Positions 1 to 7,246 of a DNA stretch of 64,000 nt are shown piece by piece; position 1 is the stretch's first letter; each line of letters begins with the position of its first letter. The notes beneath the pieces were generated by a model. The model did no database searches. It saw only the letters and a program-made list of their open reading frames with translations, and was not told where the DNA came from. The DNA lies in IMG/VR virus record IMGVR_UViG_3300027747_002439, positions 1 through 64,000 of that record; one strand, given 5' to 3'. This stretch comes from a virus. A program made the translations under genes and the position numbers.

Positions 1-1
1 A

Positions 2-184
2 ATAATTAACGCCCATATTATGGAACTTAAGGCTGAGCAGTACAGTCATGAACTCAGAAAAGTAGAGTTAGAGACTATAGGAAGTGTAGATAATGAAATA
101 CACACGAATATAACTAGAATAATCGGAGATTACAGCTTACAGATTAGCACTTTAGAATCTTTAAAGTCTAATTTGGCAGTATAA
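2..184 (+). CDS. Small helical protein, 5'-truncated by window edge
   Basis: The frame is open from the first bases and ends at TAA 182-184. An internal ATG at 20 would give 54 residues, but the frame continues upstream so the true start is not visible. The C-terminus (around RIIGDYSLQISTLES) resembles the end of the next protein (around KVIGNYNVQIAALEA), so I read the two as tandem paralogues. The sequence is charged and predicted helical, with no recognisable domain. Function unknown. Confidence 0.6.
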   Translation: MINAHIMELKAEQYSHELRKVELETIGSVDNEIHTNITRIIGDYSLQISTLESLKSNLAV

Positions 185-227
185 ATACTAAAAATAAAAT
201 AAATAACTACAATAGAAATGGAAGAAA

Positions 228-452
228 ATGTCAGATAAAGATATAACTAAGGAGCAAAAATTAACTATAGTTGCTTCTCGTATTCGAGGAATAAAAGTTG
301 ATAAGTTTAACGCCGAGTTAAACCTTATCGAGCAAAATGCCCTAGATGCACCTGAAGCCTCAATAGTGGCCAGTGCAAACAAGGTAATTGGGAACTACAA
401 TGTTCAAATAGCCGCGCTCGAGGCTCAATACACATCCATAGAGTCAGAGTAA
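228..452 (+). CDS. Small helical protein, tandem paralogue 2
   Basis: Encodes 74 residues, starting at ATG after an AGAAATGGAAGAAAA purine-rich stretch. The composition is Glu/Ala/Ile rich and probably helical. The last 25 residues (VIGNYNVQIAALEAQ) match the end of the preceding truncated gene, suggesting local duplication. It lies 43 bp after that gene and 9 bp before the next short ORF, in the same operon. No domain is recognised. A coiled-coil accessory protein is a guess only. Confidence 0.65.
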   Translation: MSDKDITKEQKLTIVASRIRGIKVDKFNAELNLIEQNALDAPEASIVASANKVIGNYNVQIAALEAQYTSIESE

Positions 453-461
453 TATACCTCC

Positions 462-647
462 ATGGAGACGCCAAAGACAAAACACGAACTTATGATTATT
501 GCACTTCAACAGCGTATCGGCGAGATCACCTCGCAGTACGAAGGAACTATCGCATCTTTGCGTGCAGATTTAACGCAAATAATGAACGTTAATGATATAG
601 TTAATCAAACACAAGACGAACGACGAGAAGAGATAACTAGTGCATGA
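462..647 (+). CDS. Small helical protein, possible third family member
   Basis: Encodes 61 residues, mostly charged and predicted alpha-helical. A segment QYEGTIASLRADL is weakly like the shared ending of the two upstream proteins (IxALEAQ), so it may be a diverged member of the same tandem family. Its end overlaps the next gene by 8 bp, typical of translational coupling. Function unknown. Confidence 0.55.
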   Translation: METPKTKHELMIIALQQRIGEITSQYEGTIASLRADLTQIMNVNDIVNQTQDERREEITSA

Positions 648-1110
648 AGTAAAAGATGGGTCACGCACGCTGCAGTTTAGCGGTAAGCTTCTTGCTGAAT
701 CATCTTCCTGGCGACCAGGGACGTATCGCTGGATCGAGTTTAAGCTATATAAAACGGATAACGGCTCGTATATTCTTTCTCGTATAGGCATATCCCTAAT
801 CTTCCACGGAGCTGCATGCCCGTTGGTAAAAAGATACGCTCTTACGGAAATGCCTATCTCTACGTTGGTAGATGATTCTCTTCCCTGCGAGGAGTGTCGT
901 CCTACACGTAGTGTTGCGATTATCTTTCCGGAGAAGCATCGCTATTGGGCACAGGTATCCGAGGAGCCAACTCCTGTCTTAGATGCGTTATATAAATACG
1001 ACCAAGGCGGCGCACGATACCTTACCAATGTTGCCCAGAGACTTTTAGAGGACGCGTCTGATATTGACCGTGGAATTGAGTCGGTGTATAGGATAGAGCT
1101 TATTCCTTAA
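640..1110 (+). CDS. Hypothetical protein with CxxC
   Basis: Encodes 156 residues from a GTG at 640 with a purine-rich GAGAAGAGA upstream; it overlaps the previous stop. The N-terminal half is beta-rich (repeated W/Y/F-alternating strands). A CEEC pair sits near residue 82 and the C-terminal third is helical. No family is recognised. It is the last gene before the promoter-containing gap preceding the kinase-like gene. Confidence 0.6.
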   Translation: MHEVKDGSRTLQFSGKLLAESSSWRPGTYRWIEFKLYKTDNGSYILSRIGISLIFHGAACPLVKRYALTEMPISTLVDDSLPCEECRPTRSVAIIFPEKHRYWAQVSEEPTPVLDALYKYDQGGARYLTNVAQRLLEDASDIDRGIESVYRIELIP

Positions 1111-1122
1111 ACAACTATTTAG

Positions 1123-1131
1123 TGTTATAAT
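1123..1131 (+). promoter_or_regulatory. Extended -10 promoter
   Basis: TGTTATAAT (TGn plus consensus TATAAT) lies 26 bp upstream of the ATG at 1158, in a 47 bp intergenic gap. No convincing -35 is visible, which is common for extended -10 promoters. The same TGTTATAAT core recurs at 16698 and 55342. Confidence 0.6.
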
Positions 1132-1157
1132 TTTCTTAGAGACAAAGGACGTAGTGA

Positions 1158-2174
1158 ATGTTTATAGTAGTTGAAGGTACAGACGCCTCAGGTAAATCTA
1201 CCCTTGTGTCTGAGATACAAAAACAACTTACTGACAAATTTCCTAAGCAGGAAATCGAGTTCTACCATAAGTCTAAGCCAGAAGAGATGTCGCGTCGATG
1301 GGTTTTATACGACTACGTTACGTCTATTGAAAAGGTAGATTGGTCTCAACGTATTGCGGTTGCAGACCGTTGGCACTGGGGCGAGGTAACATATGCCGCT
1401 GTTAAACGTCCTGAGACTGGTTCTGGCGACGGATACGGTTTACTTGGTGTTGCAGGGTGGCGTTGGACAGAGCTCTTTCTTAAATCCCGCGGTGTAGCTC
1501 AATTTTGGTTGTATCAACCTCTTGATGTTATTACTCGTCGTCTTAACACTCGCGGTGACGATTACATACAGGCAAATGAGCTCGAACAAATCTTAGAGCT
1601 GTATCATACCGCTGCTGCAAACTCTGCAGGACTTGCCGCGCGTCTAACACCCTCCCCTGATTCAATTGAAGAGATACCAAAACTTGCCTCGCATGTAATC
1701 AGTCGCGCCGAGGTATTTCAGGAGGACGCAAGGGCACTGGTAAAATTTCCAGAGTACATCGGACAAAGATTTCCACGCGTGTTACTTGTAGGAGATACAA
1801 GAAACATCACTAAGAAATACGGCGAGGAAACTATCCTGCCATTTATGCCTGTTGATGGAAACTCTGGCGAATTTCTACTTACCGCGCTAGAGTCTGACGC
1901 ATGGAAGACGATGGGTATTGTCAACATCAATGACATGTCCGCAGAGCGTTTTGATGATCTGTGGGCTACTCTACGCAGACCTCCTATACTTGCACTAGGG
2001 CGTCTTGCAGAGCGCGGGTTACGTAACGCAAACATTCCAGACTACATGTATACCGTTACATCTCACCCGCAATATGTGCGACGGTTCTTTAACTCAAGAA
2101 AAGAAGAGTACGGCGAAGCTATTACACGTTTATCTAACAAAAAAGATAGGGATGATCAATGGATACTGCGATAA
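1158..2174 (+). CDS. dNMP (thymidylate) kinase-like protein fused to a UDG-like domain
   Basis: Encodes 338 residues. Residues 1 to about 190 look like a thymidylate-kinase-type P-loop enzyme: EGTDASGKST at 6-15, then a DR-W motif and a lid-like RRLNTRGDD segment. From about residue 205 a second domain begins with VLLVGDTRN and continues to ALGRLAERGL and VTSHPQYVRRFF. This pattern resembles uracil-DNA-glycosylase-fold phage proteins (inference from motif order). It overlaps the thymidylate-synthase-fold gene by 16 bp, so a role in dNMP metabolism fits. The fusion is unusual. The substrate (dTMP or a modified dCMP) cannot be decided from sequence. Confidence 0.8.
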   Translation: MFIVVEGTDASGKSTLVSEIQKQLTDKFPKQEIEFYHKSKPEEMSRRWVLYDYVTSIEKVDWSQRIAVADRWHWGEVTYAAVKRPETGSGDGYGLLGVAGWRWTELFLKSRGVAQFWLYQPLDVITRRLNTRGDDYIQANELEQILELYHTAAANSAGLAARLTPSPDSIEEIPKLASHVISRAEVFQEDARALVKFPEYIGQRFPRVLLVGDTRNITKKYGEETILPFMPVDGNSGEFLLTALESDAWKTMGIVNINDMSAERFDDLWATLRRPPILALGRLAERGLRNANIPDYMYTVTSHPQYVRRFFNSRKEEYGEAITRLSNKKDRDDQWILR

Positions 2175-3010
2175 TCAATATACCTGACGGAGTTAACGGA
2201 TACGTTGACCTTGTTCAGCACGTTCTTAAGTATGGCAAGGAGGCAGCTCCTCGCGGTATGAAGACCCGCGAGATTGAGGATGCGATTATTCGCATTGAAG
2301 ACGTGTATAACACCTTACCTTTAGGTGTAGGACGTGGAACTGTTCCAGGTATCGGTGCGGTTGAGGCTTGCCAGCTTATCGCAGGTGCAAGCACACCTAA
2401 ACTTGTTATTGCCATCGGCCCACAGTTTGCTAACTATACCGAGGACAACGGACTATTTCACGGAGCATATGGAATTCGCACACAGTCACAGTATGCTCCT
2501 ATAGTTGAAAGACTTAAGGCAGACCCAGATACACGACAGGCGGTCGTTACGATTTGGAATCCGGAGCTAGATCTTCTTGCAAATAAGCGAGATTACCCGT
2601 GCACTATCCTGCATCAATTTAGAATTCGCAACAACAAACTTAACATGAGCGTGTACATGCGTTCAAATGACGTATGGCTAGGAGCGGCGTATGACTTCTT
2701 CCAGTTTACCCGCGTTCAACTTGCTATAGCATCTATCCTGGGCATCGAGCCAGGAACGTATCACCATCACGTCGGATCTCTTCATATCTACGAGCAACAC
2801 TACGACTCTGCAGAAAGTCTAAAGCATACGTACGTTCCGTACGAAAAGATCCCTGCGATAGTGGGCAACTCTTGGGGAGAAGTTTCAAACTTTGCCATGG
2901 ACGCACTAACTGCAGCAATTCATCACGAGGAAAAAGCTCTTCTGTACGGCCTTCACCATTTCGAGCAGTGGTATGCAAACGCCATGATTAAGGCAGTCAA
3001 TAAAAAATGA
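2159..3010 (+). CDS. Thymidylate-synthase-fold enzyme, likely dCMP hydroxymethylase type
   Basis: Encodes 283 residues with the thymidylate synthase core: catalytic Cys148 in DYPCTI, the phosphate-binding RSND at 168-171, and H209/Y211 in LHIYEQH. Aligned by eye to the family motif RSxDxxLGxPFN, the base-reading Asn is replaced by Asp179 (AAYDFF). In T4 dCMP hydroxymethylase and related dCMP-using enzymes this position is Asp. I therefore favour dCMP rather than dUMP as substrate, yielding 5-hydroxymethyl-dCMP or 5-methyl-dCMP. It overlaps the kinase-like gene upstream and, by 4 bp, the GT2 gene downstream. Plain thymidylate synthase remains the alternative. Confidence 0.85.
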   Translation: MDTAIINIPDGVNGYVDLVQHVLKYGKEAAPRGMKTREIEDAIIRIEDVYNTLPLGVGRGTVPGIGAVEACQLIAGASTPKLVIAIGPQFANYTEDNGLFHGAYGIRTQSQYAPIVERLKADPDTRQAVVTIWNPELDLLANKRDYPCTILHQFRIRNNKLNMSVYMRSNDVWLGAAYDFFQFTRVQLAIASILGIEPGTYHHHVGSLHIYEQHYDSAESLKHTYVPYEKIPAIVGNSWGEVSNFAMDALTAAIHHEEKALLYGLHHFEQWYANAMIKAVNKK

Positions 3011-4050
3011 AAATTCATGGAGTAGTCGTAGCAAGAAACGAGTGGCCTTTGTTGGGTCTCTCTATCTCACATGCGCTTTTTTACCATGTTGATAAAGTTT
3101 TTGTTATTGACCACTCCAGCACCGACGACACAAAAAATGGTCTTGCCGAGCTGCAAAAGGTTTGGCCGGATCAGATAGAGGTATTTAGATATGAGGATAA
3201 CCTATTTGACCAGGAAGCCTTAACTAATATTCTTCTACATATCAGTAATCAAGAAAATCCTGACTGGAACTTTATCTTCGACGCGGACGAGTTTTTAGTT
3301 AGCCCTACCGACAAAGATATAGAGGATCTTTTATCTAATCTAGGTGAAAAATGGAATGCCATAGCTATGCAGCTAGAAAACTACATAGTACCTGCAGGAT
3401 TTATTGACACTAGACTAGATGATTACCAGCTTGTAGATCACTATGTGACGTCTGTAAATCACGTAGGAGATCGTGACGAGTTCCACGAGCAGGTTAAGAG
3501 AAACGAGAAACTTCTTCACGAGTTTAGGGTTCCCTCAAAGATCCTGGTAAAAAACAACTCCGGTGACTTTGTTGATGCAGGACAGCATCAACTTAAATAT
3601 GGCGACGGCAAGTTCTGGGAGTTATGGGATACAACTGTTGCCGCGTCTAATAAGGAAGATTGGTTAATATGTCATCTACCTTACACAAGTCTTAAGAGGT
3701 TTAAGGCGCGTAAGGAAGTACACGAAAGAATTAACAACAACTTTGCAAATAGAGTATTCGCAAAAACAATAACACCAGAAGAAGATATCGCACAGATGTG
3801 GGATAGACTTCAGATGAAGCCTGGAGATGACAACCCTCTTCTTGTTCGTGACAACTCGTTCTCTGACAGCTTTAAGCCTCTAGTTGATAAGCTGGTTCCT
3901 TACTGGGGGAAAATACTTGCTCCAGAACACCATAATGTGATGTACAGAATATCATCTGAGGCAATAGAGTTTGCAGTCTCAATTACAAATAAATATATAA
4001 ACAAATGTGATCGGCTATGGGCAAACCAGAAAGGAGAACGCAGTGAGTAA
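3007..4050 (+). CDS. Glycosyltransferase family 2-type protein
   Basis: Encodes 347 residues. The N-terminus (VVARNEWPLLG, then DHSSTDDT) and a DADEF motif near residue 93 are typical of the GT2-like Glyco_tranf_2_4 group, where the DxD-type acid binds the nucleotide-sugar metal. The C-terminal 150 residues are helical and unassigned. An ATGA overlap couples it to the thymidylate-synthase-fold gene. That placement inside the nucleotide module, away from the surface-glycan island, raises the possibility that it modifies DNA bases. A role on surface sugars is equally possible. Confidence 0.8.
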   Translation: MKIHGVVVARNEWPLLGLSISHALFYHVDKVFVIDHSSTDDTKNGLAELQKVWPDQIEVFRYEDNLFDQEALTNILLHISNQENPDWNFIFDADEFLVSPTDKDIEDLLSNLGEKWNAIAMQLENYIVPAGFIDTRLDDYQLVDHYVTSVNHVGDRDEFHEQVKRNEKLLHEFRVPSKILVKNNSGDFVDAGQHQLKYGDGKFWELWDTTVAASNKEDWLICHLPYTSLKRFKARKEVHERINNNFANRVFAKTITPEEDIAQMWDRLQMKPGDDNPLLVRDNSFSDSFKPLVDKLVPYWGKILAPEHHNVMYRISSEAIEFAVSITNKYINKCDRLWANQKGERSE

Positions 4051-4210
4051 GGAACTAGAGGGGTTTGATCAAAGTCCGCTTCGAGAGGCAACAGTTCAAT
4101 TGCACGAGATGTACATTGAGCTTAAGTCCGCGGGTTTTAGCAAGAAGGAGGCACTACACTTAGTGTCAAAAATTCTTACAACATCGCTTTTTAAGGAAAT
4201 AGATGAGTAA
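4043..4210 (+). CDS. Small hypothetical protein
   Basis: Encodes 55 residues from GTG 4043, chosen because AAGGAG at 4031 sits upstream at a workable distance. A longer version from 4007 would lie deep inside the GT2 gene. The protein is helical, with a segment AGFSKKEALHLVSKILT resembling a small helix-turn-helix or UBA-like helical pair. It overlaps both neighbours by 8 bp. Function unknown. Confidence 0.6.
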   Translation: MSKELEGFDQSPLREATVQLHEMYIELKSAGFSKKEALHLVSKILTTSLFKEIDE

Positions 4211-4682
4211 TCGCCCTTCTTGGGACGAGGTCTGGATGCAGGTTGCAGATGCAATCGCGCAAAGATCTCGCTGCAGTCGTGCTCACATTGGAGCTGTTGT
4301 TGTGTCTAAGGACCAACGTATAAGCTCGACTGGGTACAATGGCCCTGCAGCTTTGTTTCCCGTTGAAGGAGACTGTATAGACTGGTGCCCCCGCGCGCAA
4401 GGCGTAACTGCACTCGATAACACATATGATTCGTGCCCGTCGATTCACGCGGAGTCTAACGCGTTGTTATACGTTGACCGTTCTCGCGTAGAAGGTGGTA
4501 CCATATACATAACAGATGCAGCATGCTATCAGTGCGCTAAGTTAATCTCTAACTCTGGAATTACTCGTGTCGTTATGCGTATTGGAGAGCGGTCGGCTCA
4601 TCGTTTGCCGGATGCAACTGTAGATTATTTTAAGAAATGCAACATCGAGGTAGTAATAACAGAGGACGTAAATGACAGTTGA
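4203..4682 (+). CDS. Deoxycytidylate (dCMP) deaminase
   Basis: Encodes 159 residues of the zinc-dependent cytidine/deoxycytidylate deaminase family. The HAE zinc/proton-shuttle motif (SIHAESNAL) and the second zinc pair in ACYQCAK are present, with the AxIGAVVV strand and a GYNGP loop in the N-terminal half. It converts dCMP to dUMP (or a dCTP/CMP relative). It lies in an overlapping operon with the thymidylate-synthase-fold enzyme and the DNA polymerase. If that enzyme uses dCMP, the deaminase would draw on the same pool. Confidence 0.9.
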   Translation: MSNRPSWDEVWMQVADAIAQRSRCSRAHIGAVVVSKDQRISSTGYNGPAALFPVEGDCIDWCPRAQGVTALDNTYDSCPSIHAESNALLYVDRSRVEGGTIYITDAACYQCAKLISNSGITRVVMRIGERSAHRLPDATVDYFKKCNIEVVITEDVNDS

Positions 4683-6495
4683 AGGATTAGGTGACGTACA
4701 ACTTCACCTCGTAGATAGCGTTGAAAAGGCAGGCGAGTTTCTAACCTGGCTTGGTGAGCGACGTCCTCACGATGCGATTGCGATTGATACTGAAACTGGA
4801 GAGTATCCAGGACAAGATCGTAAGGACGCTTTATCTCCTTGGCATGGACGCTTACGTTTAGTGCAGGTTGGCGATGGGCAACAGGCATGGGCAATGGCGT
4901 GGGACGAGTGGGCTGGCGCGTTCTATCAAGCTATGGATAAGTTTGATGGACAAATCGTTTGTCATAACATTGCGTTCGAGGCACGATGGTTTGACATTCA
5001 ATCACGTTGGAAATTGCCTTGGCACCGTGCGCACGACACTATGATTATGGCACACATCATTGATCCACTTGGTGTTGGCGCATTAAAACGTCTTGCAGCT
5101 TTATATGTCGATGGGCGTGCGGTTGCATTGCAGGATACATTAGATACAGAGCTAGCAACTAACGGCTGGACGTGGGGAACTGTTCCTACTAACTTTCAGC
5201 CTTACTGGGCATACGGCGCCTTAGACTGCATCTTGACTATGCGCTTATGGGAAAAGTTTTATGAAAAATGTGGCCCTGGCGGTGTGTACAACCAGGCATA
5301 CGAGCTAGAAATGGCAACACGTCGCATTGTTACCCGTATGGAAATTAACGGCGCACGTATCGACCTTGATTACTCTAAAAAGAAGTTTGATGAGCTAACA
5401 GAGTACGCAGGCTCAGTTAAGACTTGGGCTAAAGAAAAATACAACGGCGTCTCTATCGGCAGTAACCTTCAACTAGTGCGCTTGCTAGAATCACTTGGCG
5501 CAGAGATTAACGAATTTACGCCTTCAGGACAAAAATCAGCTTCAAAAGATCAACTTAAGCTGCTTACCATTGAAGGCAATGACGAGGTAAAGGCTTTAGC
5601 CGAGATTGTGTTAAAGCAACGTAAGGCAGATAAACTTGCTAACACATACTTTGCTAACTTCCTTAATGATAACGTTAATGGATTTGTGCACCCATCTGTA
5701 AAAACGCTTGGCGCTCGCACGTCTCGCATGTCTATCCAAAACCCAGCGCTACAGACATTGCCTAAGGGCGACGACGTTGTCCGCCGTGCGTTTATTCCTA
5801 AGGATGATGACCACGTCATTGTTACCTCAGATTTAGATCAGGTAGAGTTTCGAATGGTGGCTTCTCTTACAGGAGATCCAAACCTTATCGGTATGTTTCA
5901 TCAGGCAGACCTTACTGGCTCAGATCCGTTTACTGAAATTGGAAAAGAAGTATACAGCGATCCAAACTTCCAGCGTTCAGACAAGCGACGAGGTCTTATA
6001 AAAGGAATGATTTACGGTCGTCTCTACGGCGCAGGCGTCGCAAAACAAGCGCTTACCGCAGGAGTTCCCGAGAGCATTATGAAGACTGTAGTTAACCAAT
6101 TTGATGCGCGTTTCCCTGGCATGACTGGATTCCAGCAGAAAATTGAAGACGTTGGAATGCGTCGTCTTAAAGCAGAAGGCCAAGGGTATGTTTATACCTG
6201 GACAGGTCGCAGGCTTCCTTGCGATGAAGATCGAGTTTACACGCTGCTTAACTATCTAGCTCAGGGAGGCGCGGCTGAGATCTTTAAGGCAAATCTTGTA
6301 AAACTAGATCAGGCAGACTTAACCGAACTTCTTATCGTTCCTGTACACGATGAAATTGTTCTCAACGCGCCACGTAAGGACGTTGATGAAATCAAACGCA
6401 TTGTTAAGGAATGTATGACTACTACCGAAGGGTGGGCAGTTCCACTTACAGCAGGCATTGATGGTCCTATGGAGAACTGGGGAGAGAAGTACTAG
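4672..6495 (+). CDS. Family A DNA polymerase with 3'-5' exonuclease domain
   Basis: Encodes 607 residues. The proofreading exonuclease domain starts with AIDTETGEY near residue 40. Polymerase motif A is SDLDQVEFR near 386, motif B is KGMIYGRLYGAG near 447, and motif C is VHDEIV near 560. There is no 5' nuclease domain, so it is a phage replicative type like T7 polymerase. The motif B residue equivalent to E. coli Phe762 is Tyr, as in T7. It overlaps dCMP deaminase by 11 bp and touches the next gene's GTG. It is probably the main replication polymerase, working with the helicase and primase in this window. Confidence 0.95.
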   Translation: MTVEGLGDVQLHLVDSVEKAGEFLTWLGERRPHDAIAIDTETGEYPGQDRKDALSPWHGRLRLVQVGDGQQAWAMAWDEWAGAFYQAMDKFDGQIVCHNIAFEARWFDIQSRWKLPWHRAHDTMIMAHIIDPLGVGALKRLAALYVDGRAVALQDTLDTELATNGWTWGTVPTNFQPYWAYGALDCILTMRLWEKFYEKCGPGGVYNQAYELEMATRRIVTRMEINGARIDLDYSKKKFDELTEYAGSVKTWAKEKYNGVSIGSNLQLVRLLESLGAEINEFTPSGQKSASKDQLKLLTIEGNDEVKALAEIVLKQRKADKLANTYFANFLNDNVNGFVHPSVKTLGARTSRMSIQNPALQTLPKGDDVVRRAFIPKDDDHVIVTSDLDQVEFRMVASLTGDPNLIGMFHQADLTGSDPFTEIGKEVYSDPNFQRSDKRRGLIKGMIYGRLYGAGVAKQALTAGVPESIMKTVVNQFDARFPGMTGFQQKIEDVGMRRLKAEGQGYVYTWTGRRLPCDEDRVYTLLNYLAQGGAAEIFKANLVKLDQADLTELLIVPVHDEIVLNAPRKDVDEIKRIVKECMTTTEGWAVPLTAGIDGPMENWGEKY

Positions 6496-6710
6496 TGAAA
6501 CGTATATGGAGCCAAGTAAGAGATGCGCAGGCGCCGCTAAGAGTCAAAGTTGTTCTTGTGCTTCTTGTCTTGTACTTACTTAATCCTATTGATCTAATTC
6601 CAGACTTTATTCCTGTCTTGGGTCAACTTGATGACATACTAATCAGTGCGGCAGTTCTTCGCTGGGCCTCAAAGTACATTGATCTTGACATAAAGAAAGT
6701 AGCAAAATGA
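6495..6710 (+). CDS. YkvA/DUF1232-like membrane protein
   Basis: Encodes 71 residues from GTG 6495, overlapping the polymerase stop. A hydrophobic segment (VVLVLLVLYLL) is followed by NPIDLIPDFIPVLGQLDD, the signature of DUF1232 (YkvA) membrane proteins. It is sandwiched between polymerase and resolvase with 1-4 bp overlaps. The role of this family is unknown, and its presence in a replication operon is a curiosity. Confidence 0.85.
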   Translation: MKRIWSQVRDAQAPLRVKVVLVLLVLYLLNPIDLIPDFIPVLGQLDDILISAAVLRWASKYIDLDIKKVAK

Positions 6711-7159
6711 AATATATTCTTTCTGTAGACCCAGGCAAGGCAACAGGCATGACTTTATTCTCGTTTGAGCGCGGTGAAGAACCTGTCTTACTCTGGGCTG
6801 GGGAATATCAACAAGAAGAATATGCTAAGCCTATTCGCGACACACTTGTTGAATATCCTGATGTGACCGTTGTCTGTGAGCGCTTTATCATTAACGCCCA
6901 GACTGCTAAAAAGACACAGGCTCCCTACAGCCTTGAGCAAATTGGCATTCTTAAGCAATGTCTTATGGACGCAGGAAGAAAGGCAGATGATGTTATCTTC
7001 CAGTCACCTTCCGACGCCAAGGCGATGTTTGATAATCCTAAACTTAAGAAGCTAGAATACTGGTTTGTTGGCGGTGACGGACACGCACTCGATGCGATAC
7101 GACATGCCCTTCTTCAGTGTGTAAAGCTCGGATGGATCCCTAGAAGGCTCCTACAATAA
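6707..7159 (+). CDS. RuvC-like Holliday junction resolvase
   Basis: Encodes 150 residues of an RNase H-fold nuclease. It shows SVDPGKATGM near the N-terminus (first catalytic Asp), CERFI near residue 63 (Glu), and GGDGHALDAIRHAL near the C-terminus (acidic pair). The length is usual for phage RuvC-like resolvases. It is expected to cut branched replication or recombination intermediates before packaging. ATGA overlap with the YkvA-like gene; it ends the first part of the replication operon. Confidence 0.8.
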   Translation: MKYILSVDPGKATGMTLFSFERGEEPVLLWAGEYQQEEYAKPIRDTLVEYPDVTVVCERFIINAQTAKKTQAPYSLEQIGILKQCLMDAGRKADDVIFQSPSDAKAMFDNPKLKKLEYWFVGGDGHALDAIRHALLQCVKLGWIPRRLLQ

Positions 7160-7206
7160 ATAAAGTAGATACTAAGCAGAAATGATAAACATTTTCTGTT
7201 AAATCC

Positions 7207-7215
7207 TGTTAGTAT
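7207..7215 (+). promoter_or_regulatory. Putative extended -10 promoter of helicase operon
   Basis: TGTTAGTAT lies in the 87 bp gap before the helicase-like gene, preceded by CC as in the other CCTGTTA promoters at 16696 and 55340. An imperfect inverted repeat (CAGAAATG ... CATTTTCTG, 7179-7200) sits just upstream and could end the preceding transcript or bind a regulator. Confidence 0.4.
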
Positions 7216-7246
7216 AGCGAAATAATGACGAAAGGAACGACAAACA

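Noticed and set aside
4007-4042. Longer start at 4007 for the 55-residue protein
   Set aside because: It would overlap 44 bp of the GT2 gene and lacks an SD; GTG 4043 with AAGGAG is a better start.
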